Assembly (NCBI GenBank): GCA_030248215.1
Contig: JASANG010002922.1
Coordinates: 248,001-312,000, forward strand
Length of the DNA stretch: 64,000 bases
Source of the DNA: Enoplolaimus lenunculus
Lineage: Eukaryota > Nematoda > Enoplea > Enoplida > Thoracostomopsidae
Direction of reading: 5' to 3'
The notes under the pieces: generated by a model
The model's database searches: none
The model's input: only the letters and a program-made list of their open reading frames with translations
What the model was told of the DNA's origin: nothing
Position numbers and translations under genes: made by a program
Shown here: positions 46,000-59,264 of the stretch, one piece after another
Position numbering within the stretch: position 1 is the stretch's first letter
How the letters are laid out: every line of letters begins with the position of its first letter

Positions 46000-47060
46000 T
46001 TTTTTACAGAAACGTACGTACCCAGCGGAAAAATTCTAATTTATAATGGTACTGTTGATGCATTACGTGATAATGATGTTGAAATTTATGCGAAAAGATT
46101 TATGTTGTAGGTTTAAAATCTAATCCCCTGGAATCTCATTACGTACTTATTGCAAGATAGCTAAACGTCATTAATGAATATTTTAAGGTATGGCAACTGA
46201 AAATTGTAGTAAATCGGCCTCCTGAGTTAGGTTGTCGCATCGGCAATGATGTGCTTGCTAGTGTTGGTCAAGAAAACGATTTGGGTGTTAATTGCAATCG
46301 TTATTTAAAATTTTCTACTCTGGGATCATGTAAATATTAAGGCCTTTAGAACAGCTAATTTACTTTTTTGGTGTTTTCCTTAGTTCTTGTCGTTTCAACC
46401 TGTTAACGTGTATAGAATACTTCGTCATTGATTGTGTGATATCAATAAAATTGAAAAAGTGCCGCGTTATTTAACTCGTAGGTCCAGTTTTCAGTTGAAT
46501 TTAGGAAATAAACCATATAGTAAATGGAGGACTTTAAACTCGATTCCTTAGAGTTTCGTAAGCTTAAAACGGATTTAGCGTTGTTATACAAACAAATTTT
46601 CAATAAGATTGATCTTTGTCAGAACTGCACGGTCGGGACGACCCCTTCTTCCGAAGTAGTGCGAATATACACGGCTTTACTCTAAACTTCTCCGAATTAA
46701 ATGGCCACGCCGGGAATCGAACCTCGGACCTCTCGCTCGCGAGTCAAGCGCGCTACCCATTACACCACGCGGTCGATATCATAATTTCCTCTGGTGGTAT
46801 ATGTGCACAAGTATGTATATGTCTTAACATTACACACTTTGCACATACACAAGCCGCGTATGTATACTCACAATCTTCTTTCAGAAAGTTGCATGAAGTT
46901 CTGTGGCACCATTTGGATTAGAAAAACAACCTCAGTTTAACTTGGCTTAAATTTAATAATTTAGCAGGTCGGAGCTCCTTTTTCTATCGCGATATTGTTT
47001 GTTGGAACACTCTTCCAAACGATATTGACATGGTTCCTCTTATTCGTTCAATTTCTTAAG
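46000..47060 (+). mobile_element. Decayed LINE (non-LTR) 3' end
   Basis: In scattered frames the sequence reads ENDLGVNCNRYLKFST, then SLEFRKLKTDLALLYKQIFN, then after the SINE-like insertion SSFFYRDIVCWNTLPNDID. These correspond in order to the conserved C-terminal tail of LINE reverse transcriptases (DLGV..L.FS; RR...DL...YKI; FF.......WN.LP..). Several frames are used, so it is long dead. The 5' part is absent. Confidence 0.75.
46640..46925 (-). mobile_element. Family J SINE-like repeat inserted in a LINE relic
   Basis: tRNA-like part at 46774-46703: GGTGTAATGGGTAGCGCGC and GGTTCGATTCCCGGCGTGG. Six of seven acceptor pairs form and the anticodon loop would be CTCGCGA, but the T stem has mismatches, so a SINE-type pseudo-tRNA is more likely than an active gene. 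Confidence 0.65.
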
Positions 47061-48386
47061 AACTAGCCATAATGAAACTCGTTAGCTATGTCACTTCATA
47101 CAAATGTCTTGCTTGTGCTTTCTCTTTAAGTAATTTGGAACATTTTGTAGAAACCATGACTGCGCAATCGTGCCAAAAGATTGGAGCCCGCTGTTTACTG
47201 CTATCACGTATAAATAATCTTGTACATTGCGTATGCAGTTTCGTTACAGAACAACACCGTGAAGCATTTTCTTTTATGAAGTAGACAACATGACAAAGAT
47301 ATTTTAGTTGTTACCTTGTCTAGATTGACAAGTTCAGATTGCAGGGATTAAAGTGCAGCGCTTTAAAGTACAGGTCTGTCCAATTTGCATTCTTTTGAAT
47401 GATCAAAATTCGATACTAAAAAACACAGGAATAAGACGAGAAATAAAAATTTCATATGTTGAGGGAAGTACTTCGTGCTTCTGTTCAATGCATTTCATTT
47501 AAGGCGAAAACAATCATAATTGCAAATTTACCTCGATCTTGATCTTACTTTAAACCGCGTTTTCCAGTATATACAGCAAATGTTTGTTTCGTTTGTCGGC
47601 ATAGCTAGTAGTTGTTGTGCGCTTATTTTAATGCACAATCTGTAATCACGGTTAAGTACAAGGGTTGTTATGTAACCAGCACAGTTATTTGAATTACAAT
47701 TTTTCGAGGGCGAAATGTTTCTTGTGCATTTAGTCTGTGCCTAAGATAAGTACGTTTATCCTGCAAGGTGTGCCATGCGTCGGAGAACGGCTAAAGAGAA
47801 GCCGCCGACGCTTGTGGTGCCGGAGGGGTACTCGTAAAGAGGCTGTGAAATAAAGTTAAAAATGAAGTCAGTTTGGCATAGATAATCCTTCAATAATTTA
47901 TAAAATGCGAACGAATCGTTTTGCTATATCAAAACTCTGACAAAATTGATTTTATTACAATTGCTGTGAACTAATACTTAGAATGGTACATTAAGATGGT
48001 CTTAAAAAGATACAGACATGCCAGGCTGGCTTTGCCGGGTGGTTGGTGGGAATTTCTTATTATTATTATTCGATTTACTTTTCTATTTAACTGTCTCACA
48101 GTTGAACGTTGAGGTTAAGAAAAATGAAGTATACTTAGAAAACCAGTCTTGTTCGTTTATTATAGTAATATGATATGCGTTTAGATAATAAATGGTTATA
48201 TAAGGTTTTATGCTTTATTACTGACAACCGCGTTTGTATTGTTGTTGTTTGTTTGCTTTTTTTGTAAAAACCGTCATCATTCTATCGGCATCGGAAGAAA
48301 CGTCGTCGTCATCTGGTGCAACTGCTGTGAGCCGAGTAACCACGAAATTTCGCAACAAAACGACATTTTTTCATTCGCTTGCGAAA

Positions 48387-51300
48387 ATGTTAACGCCTGC
48401 GTCTGCATCTCCGTCTTCATCGTCGTCTAGTGGAGCCACCGCACCTAGTCAACCGGCACCGATTCCAATTGATACGGATGACCAAGGGCAAGGTAATACA
48501 TATGTCACGTAACTCGCTCTATAATTTTGCTAAGGCGAAGGTCCGCCAGATGGATGTGGAAGAATAGAATAGGTTTATATTGTTCTGTGAAAAAGGTTCC
48601 TTTTTGTATTTTGCACTTCTAAGCGTCAAGCAAAATAATTATAACCGAAAAAGGATGATTACTTGTAGCTTTTCTTCAGGTCTCCATTAGTTCATGTTTC
48701 AATGAATTTTTGTCCTTGTTCATCTTTGTTACCTAACAATTAAGTGGAAAAGCATACATTTATCTTAAAATATTCCTGCACTATGTGACGGTGGCCACTG
48801 GATTACTTTATCGTAGCCTGTAGCTGTTTAATTAAAATTGCCGATTCTTTACCGACACATTTTGACCTCAGCAGTGAGTTATAATGCTATCCATTTCACT
48901 TGTTCGCGACAGGGTGCCACGCGGAACTGTATTATGTCGGAATCGGAATCGGAACTAGAAATTTTGTAGGTGTACGGATAATTTTTATTGACAAATATCA
49001 TGTTGATTTAGGATGTATATTGACTGGCCTGGCAACAATTTTCAAAAAGGTTGCATGAACAAGTTGGCGATGATTTTTGGTTCTGTGAAAGCTAATCTAC
49101 AACCAATTATTTATAAGTTACATAACTCATCGAACGCTATTTAATAGATAAATAATACAGAATTTTTATGCAATGTATCACATCAAGTAAGATTAAAATT
49201 AAAGTGTCAAAATTCCGATTGCTATTGATTGTTCAATCGGAATCGGAACTCGTTGTGAATCAGAATTTTTATCGGAATCGGAATTCTGGTCGCACCCTGG
49301 TTGGCGTATATTCATGCATCTGATCAGGAAACTGTAATGTCTCTTGCATTTGTATTTGGAAAATAATTGAAAAATGAACTGTTCTCATAAGATTATAACC
49401 GTTTATGGTTGTTAGGTTTTTAAATCGTCGCGTTTATAACTAATTCTTTTAATTCTTTAAGCATTGTGATTGTGTATTAGAATTGGAATCGGCATAGACA
49501 AACTTTTAAAATAACAATGAGCATCAGCAAAAATTTTTGCATCGACACATTATTAATATATATTTGGTATTACTACGTAATATATGGCATACGGTTTCTG
49601 TGCAATAAACTGTTTTAGTTGTTTTATCGTTAGAGGTAAGCTATGATGTAACCGGTTTGTGTAGAATAATTTTTTAAGTTTAAGTTTTCCTGAGTTTCTA
49701 TTTTCGTTATTTGTTGTATCCAATGGTTTCGTTGCAGGTGATAGACCCGACATTCCAGTGTCGTCGGGAAACGTGATGCAACAACATCATCCTGTAGGCG
49801 GTTTGGATGGCCCCAGCAGTTCAACGTCCCGAATATCGGCTGCCATTCCCGGTCATAACGACCATGTTAACGACGACGATGATGATGATGAATTAATGGA
49901 TACCGACGCAATGATTTTGCCCAACTCACCCGTAGCCGCACCATTTGACGAGGGTTATGCTGGCGACCATACTTTTGCGACGTCAACAACTACAACAACG
50001 GTGCATCCGATGCAAACCGATAGCGAAATGCAAAATACCACCACAGGATTGATGAGACGACACGCGCAACCGCCAGTGGCATCAATGATTGTAGGTGGCA
50101 ATGGGGGACGGCCCGTGTTGTCGAACGATATGCAGTGGTGCTTTTCGCAGATTAAAGGCACAGTGGACGCGGAAGAAATTAGCGAAGGTTAGCTGTGCTG
50201 GTTATCAGGGTGCAGCCGGAATCACAATTTAACGGAACCGGAAATGAAAATACATGCCGTCGGGAAATCATTTTAATCTTCATTTTGCAGTATTATCGGT
50301 GAAATAAACCTAGTTAGAGATCTGCGTATTGTTGATTTTCATAATTCACGGAAGCGAAATCTACCTTTGATGGTTTATTTTCGGCAATTGTCAAGTTTTA
50401 CATACTATCCTAATGAAATTATTTAATTTTTACCGTCATTTTTAGTAAAATATCTTAATTTCCGCCAATCAAAGTTTAATAGGTACCGGAATTTTTAATT
50501 TTGGTAAACATTTTCCGGAACCGGAAGGTGAAAAAATGCCGAAACCAGAATTCTGGTTGCACCCCGCTGATTACCTGTTGGTTTAGTTCTCAAATATTTA
50601 GGTATAGTCAGGGTGCATCCGGAATTGCAATTTACCGGAACCGGAATTTGAAAAAATAACTGGAACCGAAAAATGAAATATACATGCCACCGAAAAATAG
50701 ATTTTAATTTTTTTGCAATATTATTGGTGAAATAACCCTAGCTGGAAATAGGCATTCACTTTATCTTATGTGTTTTAGATAGGTCAAAATTTGCCGGAAC
50801 CAGAATTCCGGCTGCACCCTGAGTATAGTTTATGTAGTGTCAAATTTACATGGCCCATTCTCAAATGACTATCATCATGAATTCGTGAGGCTATTGGTCT
50901 GAAAATTTACACTGTAGTAGGACAGATAAAATAAGAAACGTGTGCTGAATTTTGAAACTCACCATTCTCTAATTTGTAAGATAAGCAGAGAAGGCTATCT
51001 GTACACTACACTATGTACATTGTGCTTTTAGCCGATATTATTTCATGCGTTGAATTCAGTCATGACGGTGAATTGCTTGCAACAGGCGATAAAGGAGGTC
51101 GGGTTGTAATATTTCAACGAGAACAAATGGTAATTTTAGCAAGCTTTATTATCTACCAATTAGTTTGTGTTTTGGAGCTGGAGTGAGTATGTTGTGTTAC
51201 TTGGTCTAATACGACATACCGTGGATTTAGACGTTCGAAAATTTCAGATATGCGTACACTGCGTTTCGTAACATATGTTTCTCGCTTGCAAAACTAAACA

Positions 51301-54300
51301 TATGGTGCGTTTTAGAAATTCGATGGCGTGCATCGAAGTACAGAATACAACGTCTATTCAACATTTCAAAGTCACGAGCCTGAATTCGATTATCTAAAGT
51401 CCCTAGAAATTGAAGAAAAAATAAACAAAATTCGATGGCTCAGAAAGAAAAATCCTGCTCATTTTTTGTTGTCAACTAACGGTACGTATGCAGCTATCAT
51501 ATTTCTGGCGCCGCTTCAAGTGAACGATTACGAATCGATTGCAATTTTGTTGGTTCCGAAGCCAACCGTCGATGGGAATCAGAATTTCCACATTTTAATT
51601 TCAGGCCTACTTGTTGTGATATGTTGTATAAAAATTCTGCATCATTTATCTATTAAATTATCAATAATTGATTGTAGTTTAGCTTTACAGAGCCAAGAAA
51701 TGGTTGGCAATTTGTTCATGCAACGTTTTTGAGAATTGTTGTTATCCAACAGACACCATAAGTCAATATTATACTTGTTTATTCGTATAGTCAGAAATTT
51801 TGTAGTTCCGATTCCGACTCCGGTATAAATATGGAAGAAGTACATTTGTACTGAGAGCTGAAGCCCACATTAAGAAATAATCTAAGATCAATTGAAATTA
51901 TTTTGGTACACAGCGCACAATAAAACGGCTTAGGCGAAATCGGTTAGTTGAAAAATACTTATGATTTTGTTTTCGACTTATGCTGCAGTCTTACGTATTT
52001 TCTATTTTTGAATTTCTAGATAAAACAATCAAACTGTGGAAAATTAGTGAACGCGAAAAAAGAGTCGCGGATGGGGGCTGGAATTTGCGCGATGACCTTG
52101 GAGTGTCGAAGTCACCCCCGTCAAATTATGCTAACTTGAAGTGAGCATTTGTACACTAGCAAAATGCTGCCAATATTATTTTTCCTGATTACATTGAATT
52201 TACAAAGAAACTTGTTTGGACTACCAATTGTTTTGGAGCCGGCTTCTCGGGAATACCTTTTAGCTTAGAGGTTTTTGAGGCACAATTTCTAATTCGTCAC
52301 CATTGGTGATAAGTTCTGTAACTTTCGCGCCAGTGAATGGTAAGGTTCGAAATTCAGCACATTTTTAGCATTATGTTTGTCCCACATCTGCACCAATTTG
52401 CAACAATTTTGACGTCCGCAATTGCAAGATTTCTTCAGTTTGAAATCCTATCGTTGATTGGAGATTAGTGCTATGGTCAATATATAATGTATATAAAGTT
52501 TCAGACTCCCTAGATTAATTCCGATGGAACTGGTTGTGGAAGCATCGCCTCGTCGAGTATACGCTAATGCACACACCTATCACATCAATTCAATATCAGT
52601 CAATTCGGATCAGGTAACTTAAGTCATGCGATAGTTGCAGAAAATTAGCTGTTCCCATGACCAATATTTCCAAAGACGTGTACAACCTATAGCCAGGTTG
52701 TTATTCGGTCATTTACCTTTTGAAATAATCTGTAAGGAGCTCCGAAATTCAGCAATTTCTTGCGTTGAATTTACCGTGGAACAAACTTCGTTCAAGTCTA
52801 GGAACTCCGCTTTAACTGTTCATTTCGTTTCCGGAACTATTACTATCTGGTAAAGTGCTACAACTTTGAGAACGGCTAGAGAAACATTGATTTGACAGTT
52901 CCATCGGTACGTACATAGAAATGTTTGTTGTACATTATTCGGATATTGAAACTATTTTATAAATTGTGATACACGTAAAAATCAATATATGTTTAACAGG
53001 AAACGTATCTCTCGGCAGATGATCTTCGAATCAACCTGTGGCACTTAGAAATCACCGATCAGAGTTTCAGTAAGTAAGCGCAGATTTTACATCTATATAC
53101 ATTGTGACATACAATGGTAAAATATACACTAGAGTTGAGTTTCCAGTTTGCCACGAAGCCAGAGTTTTATAGCGAGTCAGGGGTCAGTAATAATTGGGGC
53201 CAATGGATATTCTGTAATATGTATTTTGACACAATTTTGGCGAAAAATCAAATGTTAAGTCAAAACAACGTTTTTCTATATAATACACAATTAGAGATGC
53301 CCCCTGGGCCAGTTTTTATATAGTATTCTTAATGGACTCGCATGAAAAACAACCTTATCACGCTCTGTTCTTGTTTCAAAAATATGAAAATCACTATTTT
53401 TTATTGTCCCGCGGTTAACTGTACACATTACATTATGTATTTTCCAACTGTTAGCCACCATATACATTTTACGTATATTGTAGCTCATGTTGATAGTTAT
53501 TTTAAGCGTTCTAACTTTGCCCCGGTTGCTACTGGCACCGGGGACTTGGGTCCAAACCCACCGCGATAAAAATCCTGGCTCCGGGGCAACTCTACATACA
53601 ATATCGTAAAATGACTTCAAGTACATTATATGTTTCATGAAGATTTTGCTTGACCGAAACACCAGAGTCTTAGTCAGGTCCACAAGATGCATGTAATCAT
53701 GCGAAGTTTGCAGATAAAAATCTAGCCCCGGTTAGGCTCGGCAAATTAGCGTTGGTCCCGATTTCTGAACATCTGTAACATGTGCCCATTTGTTAGAAAA
53801 CAAACTGGAGATGGTCAATTTTATGAAGTATGGTTGTTTAACGTTTGTTTTAAACTTGTTCAGTTGGGGCATGTCTTTTACCGTCAGTACTGTAGCGCCA
53901 TTCATGCGGTGATCATAACAATCTGGTCTCTCAAATGTTTCAGATATTGTGGACATCAAACCCGCAAACATGGAAGAGCTTACTGAAGTGATCACAGCTG
54001 CAGAGTTTCATCCAGCTAGTTGTAATTCGTTTGTGTACAGGTTAGTTTCAGGTTCAATTTCGGATGTATGCGGTTGTAGAAATGCAATGTATGAAACAAA
54101 AGAATGTTTGCAATATGATAAACCGTTTGCGGCTAGGCTTGTTCATAATGTTACCATGTATGTTGGAAAATTGTAAATTTTGTATTGGTTGCTGGGAATT
54201 TGAAAATTCTGTATTGCTTGTTTTCCTATTTGTCTTAGACTCAGTTAGAGATACGCTTTTAATTACTATGAGTTAGATTCTAATATTGGATCTAAGCACT

Positions 54301-55991
54301 TTAGATTAAAACTATTTTTAACTATTTTCAGCTCAAGCAAAGGAACAATTCGTCTTTGTGATATGAGAGATAGAGCGTTATGTGACCAGCATGCAAAGTG
54401 TGAGTAAATATGATTGTTTGACTTTGTAAATTTAAGTTAAAACACGTAATGTAGATTTTTAATATTTTTATTTTTTAAAATGATTCTGCCTGAATTTAAA
54501 AGCTATGTAATCTATAATGGTGTTTATGGGTGCCGTTTTACTGTGTACATTGAAGGACATGGACATGATTGTTTATAGTTATTGATCAGACTGTATTGTC
54601 TCACATTTAAAATTTCAGTATTTGAAGAGCCTGAAGATCCAGCGACTCGTTCGTTTTTCTCTGAAATAATTTCCAGTATTTCGGACGTCAAATTTTCCTA
54701 TTCTGGACGATATCTGCTCACTCGTGACTATTTATCTGTCAAGGTAAGTTGTCTTTTACTTAATCAAATTAAATTCAATATGAACTTGTCACACCAAGTA
54801 ATTTGTAATTTATAAAAATGCATAATGGTAGATGTTTTTATTAGCACTATCAAGTGAACGCAAGTTTTGTTTCATATATTTTCTAAAACAATACAAGAAA
54901 ATTGTTAGTATTTAATGTCTGAACTCTACAGCTAGAAATCGGCATGTGCTGGTCTTAACAATCAAAAAAGTTAGCGTGTAGCATCGGTCAGATAATTTAG
55001 GCATTTTTTGTTGCAAAAGTTACGTTTATTTTACTTATTTTATTTATCTGACAGGTGTGGGATTTGAATATGGAAAATCGTCCAATTGAAACGTACAATG
55101 TTCACGATTATCTCAAGTCAAAGTTGTGTCCACTGTACGAAAACGATTGCATTTTTGACAAATTCGAATGTTGTTGGAGCGGGGACGATAAGTAGGTCAC
55201 AGGGCTTTATTTTTCGTTTCATATCTAGGTGCAACAAATATCTTCGTTTTTATTTATTTATAAACATGCAAGTGTGAAAATTTAACTGCTGAATATTGCG
55301 CTTGTAATGAGCTGCTGTTCGCCCAGAAACGGAGTTTTGTTTTATTGAGATTTGTTTATTTTAAAACGTAATTTTACGTTATTATACTCATTTTTGCCGT
55401 TGTCTAATTTCAACTAGCACCTGTCATCAGTAACTTGCTGTGCTCACTGAAGTGGCATCGGTGCTTGTAGTATTTGGTTAAAAAAGAACTATCACAGTTT
55501 CACACTTCTTCACAAAACCTGTTTGAAGCATGTTTTTGCTTCTACGTTTCGTTGAATATTTCAGTCATATCATCACCGGTTCGTACAACAACTTTTTTCG
55601 GACGTTCAATCGAGCGACCGGTTCTGATTTGACGCTGGAAGCGTGTCCTGATATTGCCAAACCACGCTCAGTTCTACGACCAAAACGGGTCGGGTCACCT
55701 CCAGACGGCGCAAGTTCAGCTGGAGCCGGAAGTCCTGGGTCGTTGTCTACGCAGAGTTCAGTGGTCGCACCGCCAACATCGAAGAAAAAAGCACCGGATA
55801 GCAGTAGTAAGGTCCCTCGCGCGGGGGGTGATGACGACGATAGTGATAGCAGGTTATTCGTAAATGATTATATCACGCCGGATTCGCTTGATTTTACCAA
55901 GAAGATCTTGCACGCAGCGTGGCATCCGGCAGAAAATATTGTTGCTGTTGCAGCGACAAACAACCTTTATGTGTTTCAAGATCGGCTGTGA
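48387..55991 (+). CDS. PPP2R2: PP2A B55 regulatory subunit, twelve exons, complete
   Basis: Exons 48387-48492, 49738-50187, 51032-51129, 51316-51481, 52020-52140, 52505-52613, 53000-53069, 53944-54040, 54332-54399, 54619-54743, 55055-55191 and 55565-55991 join in frame to 657 residues. This WD40 beta-propeller subunit docks on the PP2A scaffold and selects substrates in mitosis and signalling. Matches include QWCFSQIKG (from residue 168), [123 protein letters not shown] and ILHAAWHP. It is about 200 residues longer than usual: roughly 160 extra low-complexity N-terminal residues and a linker of about 60 residues (around 558-616) before DSLDF, where human B55 has about 13. The start Met at 48387 is the first plausible one; the frame is open further upstream, so a longer 5' exon is possible. 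Confidence 0.97.
48910..49299 (-). mobile_element. Family F MITE in PPP2R2 intron 1
   Basis: CAGGGTGCCACGCGGAACTG to GAATTCTGGTCGCACCCTG. Same subfamily as 42172-42544. Confidence 0.82.
50206..50568. mobile_element. Family F MITE in PPP2R2 intron 2
   Basis: CAGGGTGCAGCCGGAATCAC to AGAATTCTGGTTGCACCCCG, starting 19 bases after the exon 2 donor. Confidence 0.8.
50609..50821. mobile_element. Second family F MITE in PPP2R2 intron 2
   Basis: CAGGGTGCATCCGGAATTGC to CCAGAATTCCGGCTGCACCCTG, 40 bases after the previous copy, same orientation. Confidence 0.8.
51530..51835 (+). mobile_element. Family F MITE in PPP2R2 intron 4
   Basis: Internal sequence matches the minus-strand reading of 42172-42544 almost throughout (for example TTGTGATATGTTGTATAAA and AATAATTGATTGTAGTTT). 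The terminal CAGGGTGC is lost. Confidence 0.72.
52285..52485. mobile_element. Family L relic in PPP2R2 intron 5
   Basis: TCGTCACCATTGGTGATAAG and AAGGTTCGAAATTCAGCACA, ending about 20 bases before exon 6. Confidence 0.5.
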
Positions 55992-58900
55992 CCCTCTGCT
56001 TTCGAATAGCATTGATATTTAATGGCTGAAGCTGCTTAGAACGGGCAGAGTTTATTTGTGACTGCTGTAAAGCTGTCTGTCAGCGTACTCTCTGATATAT
56101 TAAATCTTCAGGATTGAAACGAGACAGATTATGGAATGGAGCGCTGGTCAGGAAGGGCGGTACTCAAGGGCGCCTTTTGGTCAACTTTCTTAAGGAATCT
56201 GTTTACTTTCCACAGCTGTATTTAGTTGGAAGGGAGATAAGAAAGTTATACAGCTTATACGAAAGTAATGGTCAATCTCCAGAAACACAATCAATTTTGG
56301 GCATTGTGTCGTAACGATTCATGCTTAGTCGTGGTTCCTTCGTTTTGTGACGAAGCACTTTGGATATTAGCTTGCTGTCGCGGCTTCTGTCAACGTTTCC
56401 ACATCCTTGCATAGGTACCGTAGCTACTGGACAAAAGTGCCCTTGTCCCTGGATTTAAGATCAAAGTGGGGCGAACACCTTGAATGTCTTAATGAGCTGT
56501 TGTTGGTGTTAGGCTTGTAACTTTGACATATTCAAGAAACAAATTACTTTGTACTGACCACCGGAAATGGGTGACGGATTTTTGTGGTCAGCTACCATCA
56601 CCAATATCTGTGCCCGTGGAAGTGTTACTCTTTTCGTATTGACTACATCTGTTCAATGTAGCGAAGTCGAACGTTATTGGGCTGTTAAGACTTGCAGAGA
56701 CTTCAATGACAAAATAACATTCTGACACTACGTTGCTGTTGTACCAAACTGAGCATTGAATGTTCATTTTTTTGTTCAAGCAAAAAATGTTCGGTTTAAT
56801 TATCGCGGCATATGCTCTCAGTTTTGTACTTACGCATGTTTAAAAGTGTCTGGTAGTTGCTGGGCGGGTAAAGTAATAACAATAACAGCACTGGAGCATT
56901 TTCGATCATGCTACGCTTGAAACCGAGTTTGTTTTTAACTGTTGACAGTATTGTTTTATGTCCTTCTTGTTGTTCTCAAAATTATTTAAGTTTCGAAAAA
57001 TTGTTTAAAACGTGCTGATATGTAACATTTTGAAACCGGAAACGTTACATGACGACACAGTACCATCATGTGACCGTTGTTGTTTAATACTGTTTGTCGT
57101 CAATTGTAAATTTACGTAACTGTTTCGAAACTGTTCAATATATATGTTTGTTCAGTGTTAAATATGGGTTATTTATTATTTTACGTTATGAAATACGCAC
57201 GCACGGTCAATCTTTTATTTAATGTTCTCGAAAACATAAGCTTTTGGTTGGCATGGTTCTTATTATGCTATCTATAACGAGCACTTGCCTTTCTGAATTT
57301 TATCACTATTTTGTCTAAATGTTCATGTCACGAAAATTTAAGTCGCCGCCCTGCCAGCAAGTTTTGACTCCCTGGATTGTGTATTTTTTAGAGGAAGAAA
57401 AAATTAGTTGGGATGGGATCAGTGATCTAAAATAGCAGTTGTTTTATTCGCGTTGCTACGTAAAGTTATTCTCAGTGTATATAACAGATGTATTAAGGAA
57501 ACTGTAAGTTTCTACATGGCCAGCTGACGTTGGTATATAACTGTTTTCTTGACGCAACTGAAAGCTATAGTGTTTTGAAGTCAAAGTAGCGACGCACATA
57601 TCTACTGTTGCGCTGTATTTTGATGTTAGTATTAGAATGATCCGTCTAATAGTGATTGTTGCACTGCAAACTGAAAACAATTAAATAGCTCCATGGTGCG
57701 ATCAGACAGAAAAAATATCGGAACCTGGCGCTTTACAATCCGGCTCTGGCAACTGCATTACTCTATTTTAGAGTTACATACGTGCTATAACTTGGTATAA
57801 TTTTGCTATTACTGGTTTAACAATCATCCATGATCCTTGGTAAACTTTACGTCTGTCATTTCGAGCAAAAAACCAGTGCGAAAAAACGTGATTTTGCGCA
57901 TAAATCTGTAGCATACGTACTATACCTTAATATAGAGCTATGTGAAACTTTTCAGCAAAAGTTATCTAGCAAGGCAATGAAGAATACCGAATTATTAGGG
58001 TGTCTATTTTATGCCAGAACCGGATTTCCAGTCGCAATCCGGATAGCTTGTTGCATTTTAGAACTTTTGTACAATGTTTTGGTACATTTTAGCAATTTCT
58101 CATGCGTTCGGTTGTCGTGTGCTTGGTTCTTAATTACTGCGTATTCTTATACTAAGATTGGCAGTGACCAAGATTAGAAGGTAACCATCGGTAACTAATT
58201 TCAATTATTTGGTAGGTTTATGTTGGATTGTAAAACCGAGGCTGTGCTTTTTTCCTTAAGTTTTAAACCGGATTTCCCGTCGCGTCTTGCTGTTCAGTTA
58301 TATATTTACAGTTGCTGAATGCTTAATGTTTCAACGGGTTGTAGAGCACTCATTAAACGTGTATGTTGTTTACGTATTTAACTTCTATATATATTTTTTA
58401 AAACGAGTCACTGATATTAGTTAAATTTTCAATATGTACTTTTTGTGAAAAAAAAAACATTTTGCTTCCGTATTCCGCCGTCTATAAAACGGCAAAAAAT
58501 TTTAAGTTGTTAGGTATGTTAAAATGCAAGCGAGACCAGGAAGTGTTTTCGCGTAATTTTCGTCAGGTATTTTCGTAATTGGGCGTTTAAATTAGTTTCA
58601 ATTCAAACTTCTTTGAAGGTATCCTCATTACGTCGAAACAGATTGAAAACAACAGCTCATAGAGTGGTGTACGTCACGTATTTATATTTACTACTTACCG
58701 GACACCACTACTTCTGTATGGTGCTAGGAATATAAAGAAGGCACGGAACATGGATCCCTTGGGATGCAAAAAAACAGTGTTCCCTTTTATAATCTTGGTG
58801 AAATTAGTTCAGTGACATTGTTTTAGAAGTGAAGGGTCTTTAGCTCAGTTGTTAAAGCCTTATGGAACGTTTTCTAATGCCTTAAGTATATCCAAATTTA

Positions 58901-59188
58901 GACAAATAAGAGGCAATATTGTCGTTTGTTTATCGTGATATTAATAATACAGAAATTAAAAAAAATTTAACACCGCCTTCATGTGAAAAATTAAACGTGG
59001 TAGCGAACTACTGATTTACGCTGGTAACAAGAATTACTATAGGGAATTTGGTTTGCATACCTGCGCCGTTTAAAATATATGTGATTGTCATCAAATAACA
59101 ATGCGAGATAAATCTTTATGTGCTATACCAGCCCTTTAATACTTTACTGGTTTGACCTGTAAACTTGCCTAATTGCTCATAAGTATAG

Positions 59189-59191
<3 letters not shown>

Positions 59192-59261
<70 letters not shown>
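59192..59261. repeat. TA microsatellite
   Basis: About 34 uninterrupted TA units. Confidence 0.95.

Positions 59262-59264
<3 letters not shown>

Larger units (their letters stand above)
44400..48386. other. Spacer between RPL13A and PPP2R2
   Basis: Contains a family F element (44522-44957), a tRNA-5'-half-like stretch (about 45190-45260, minus), a decayed LINE with a SINE-like insertion (about 46000-47060) and otherwise AT-rich sequence. No host exon is supported. Confidence 0.6.

Noticed and set aside
46703-46774. Functional tRNA gene
   Set aside because: Mismatched T stem, and a diverged relative at 33824-33894 shares its flanks, so it is a tRNA-derived repeat.
57830-58177. 115-codon ORF in the 3' flank of PPP2R2
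   Set aside because: No recognisable motif, AT-driven composition and part of it resembles family F-type repeat sequence.
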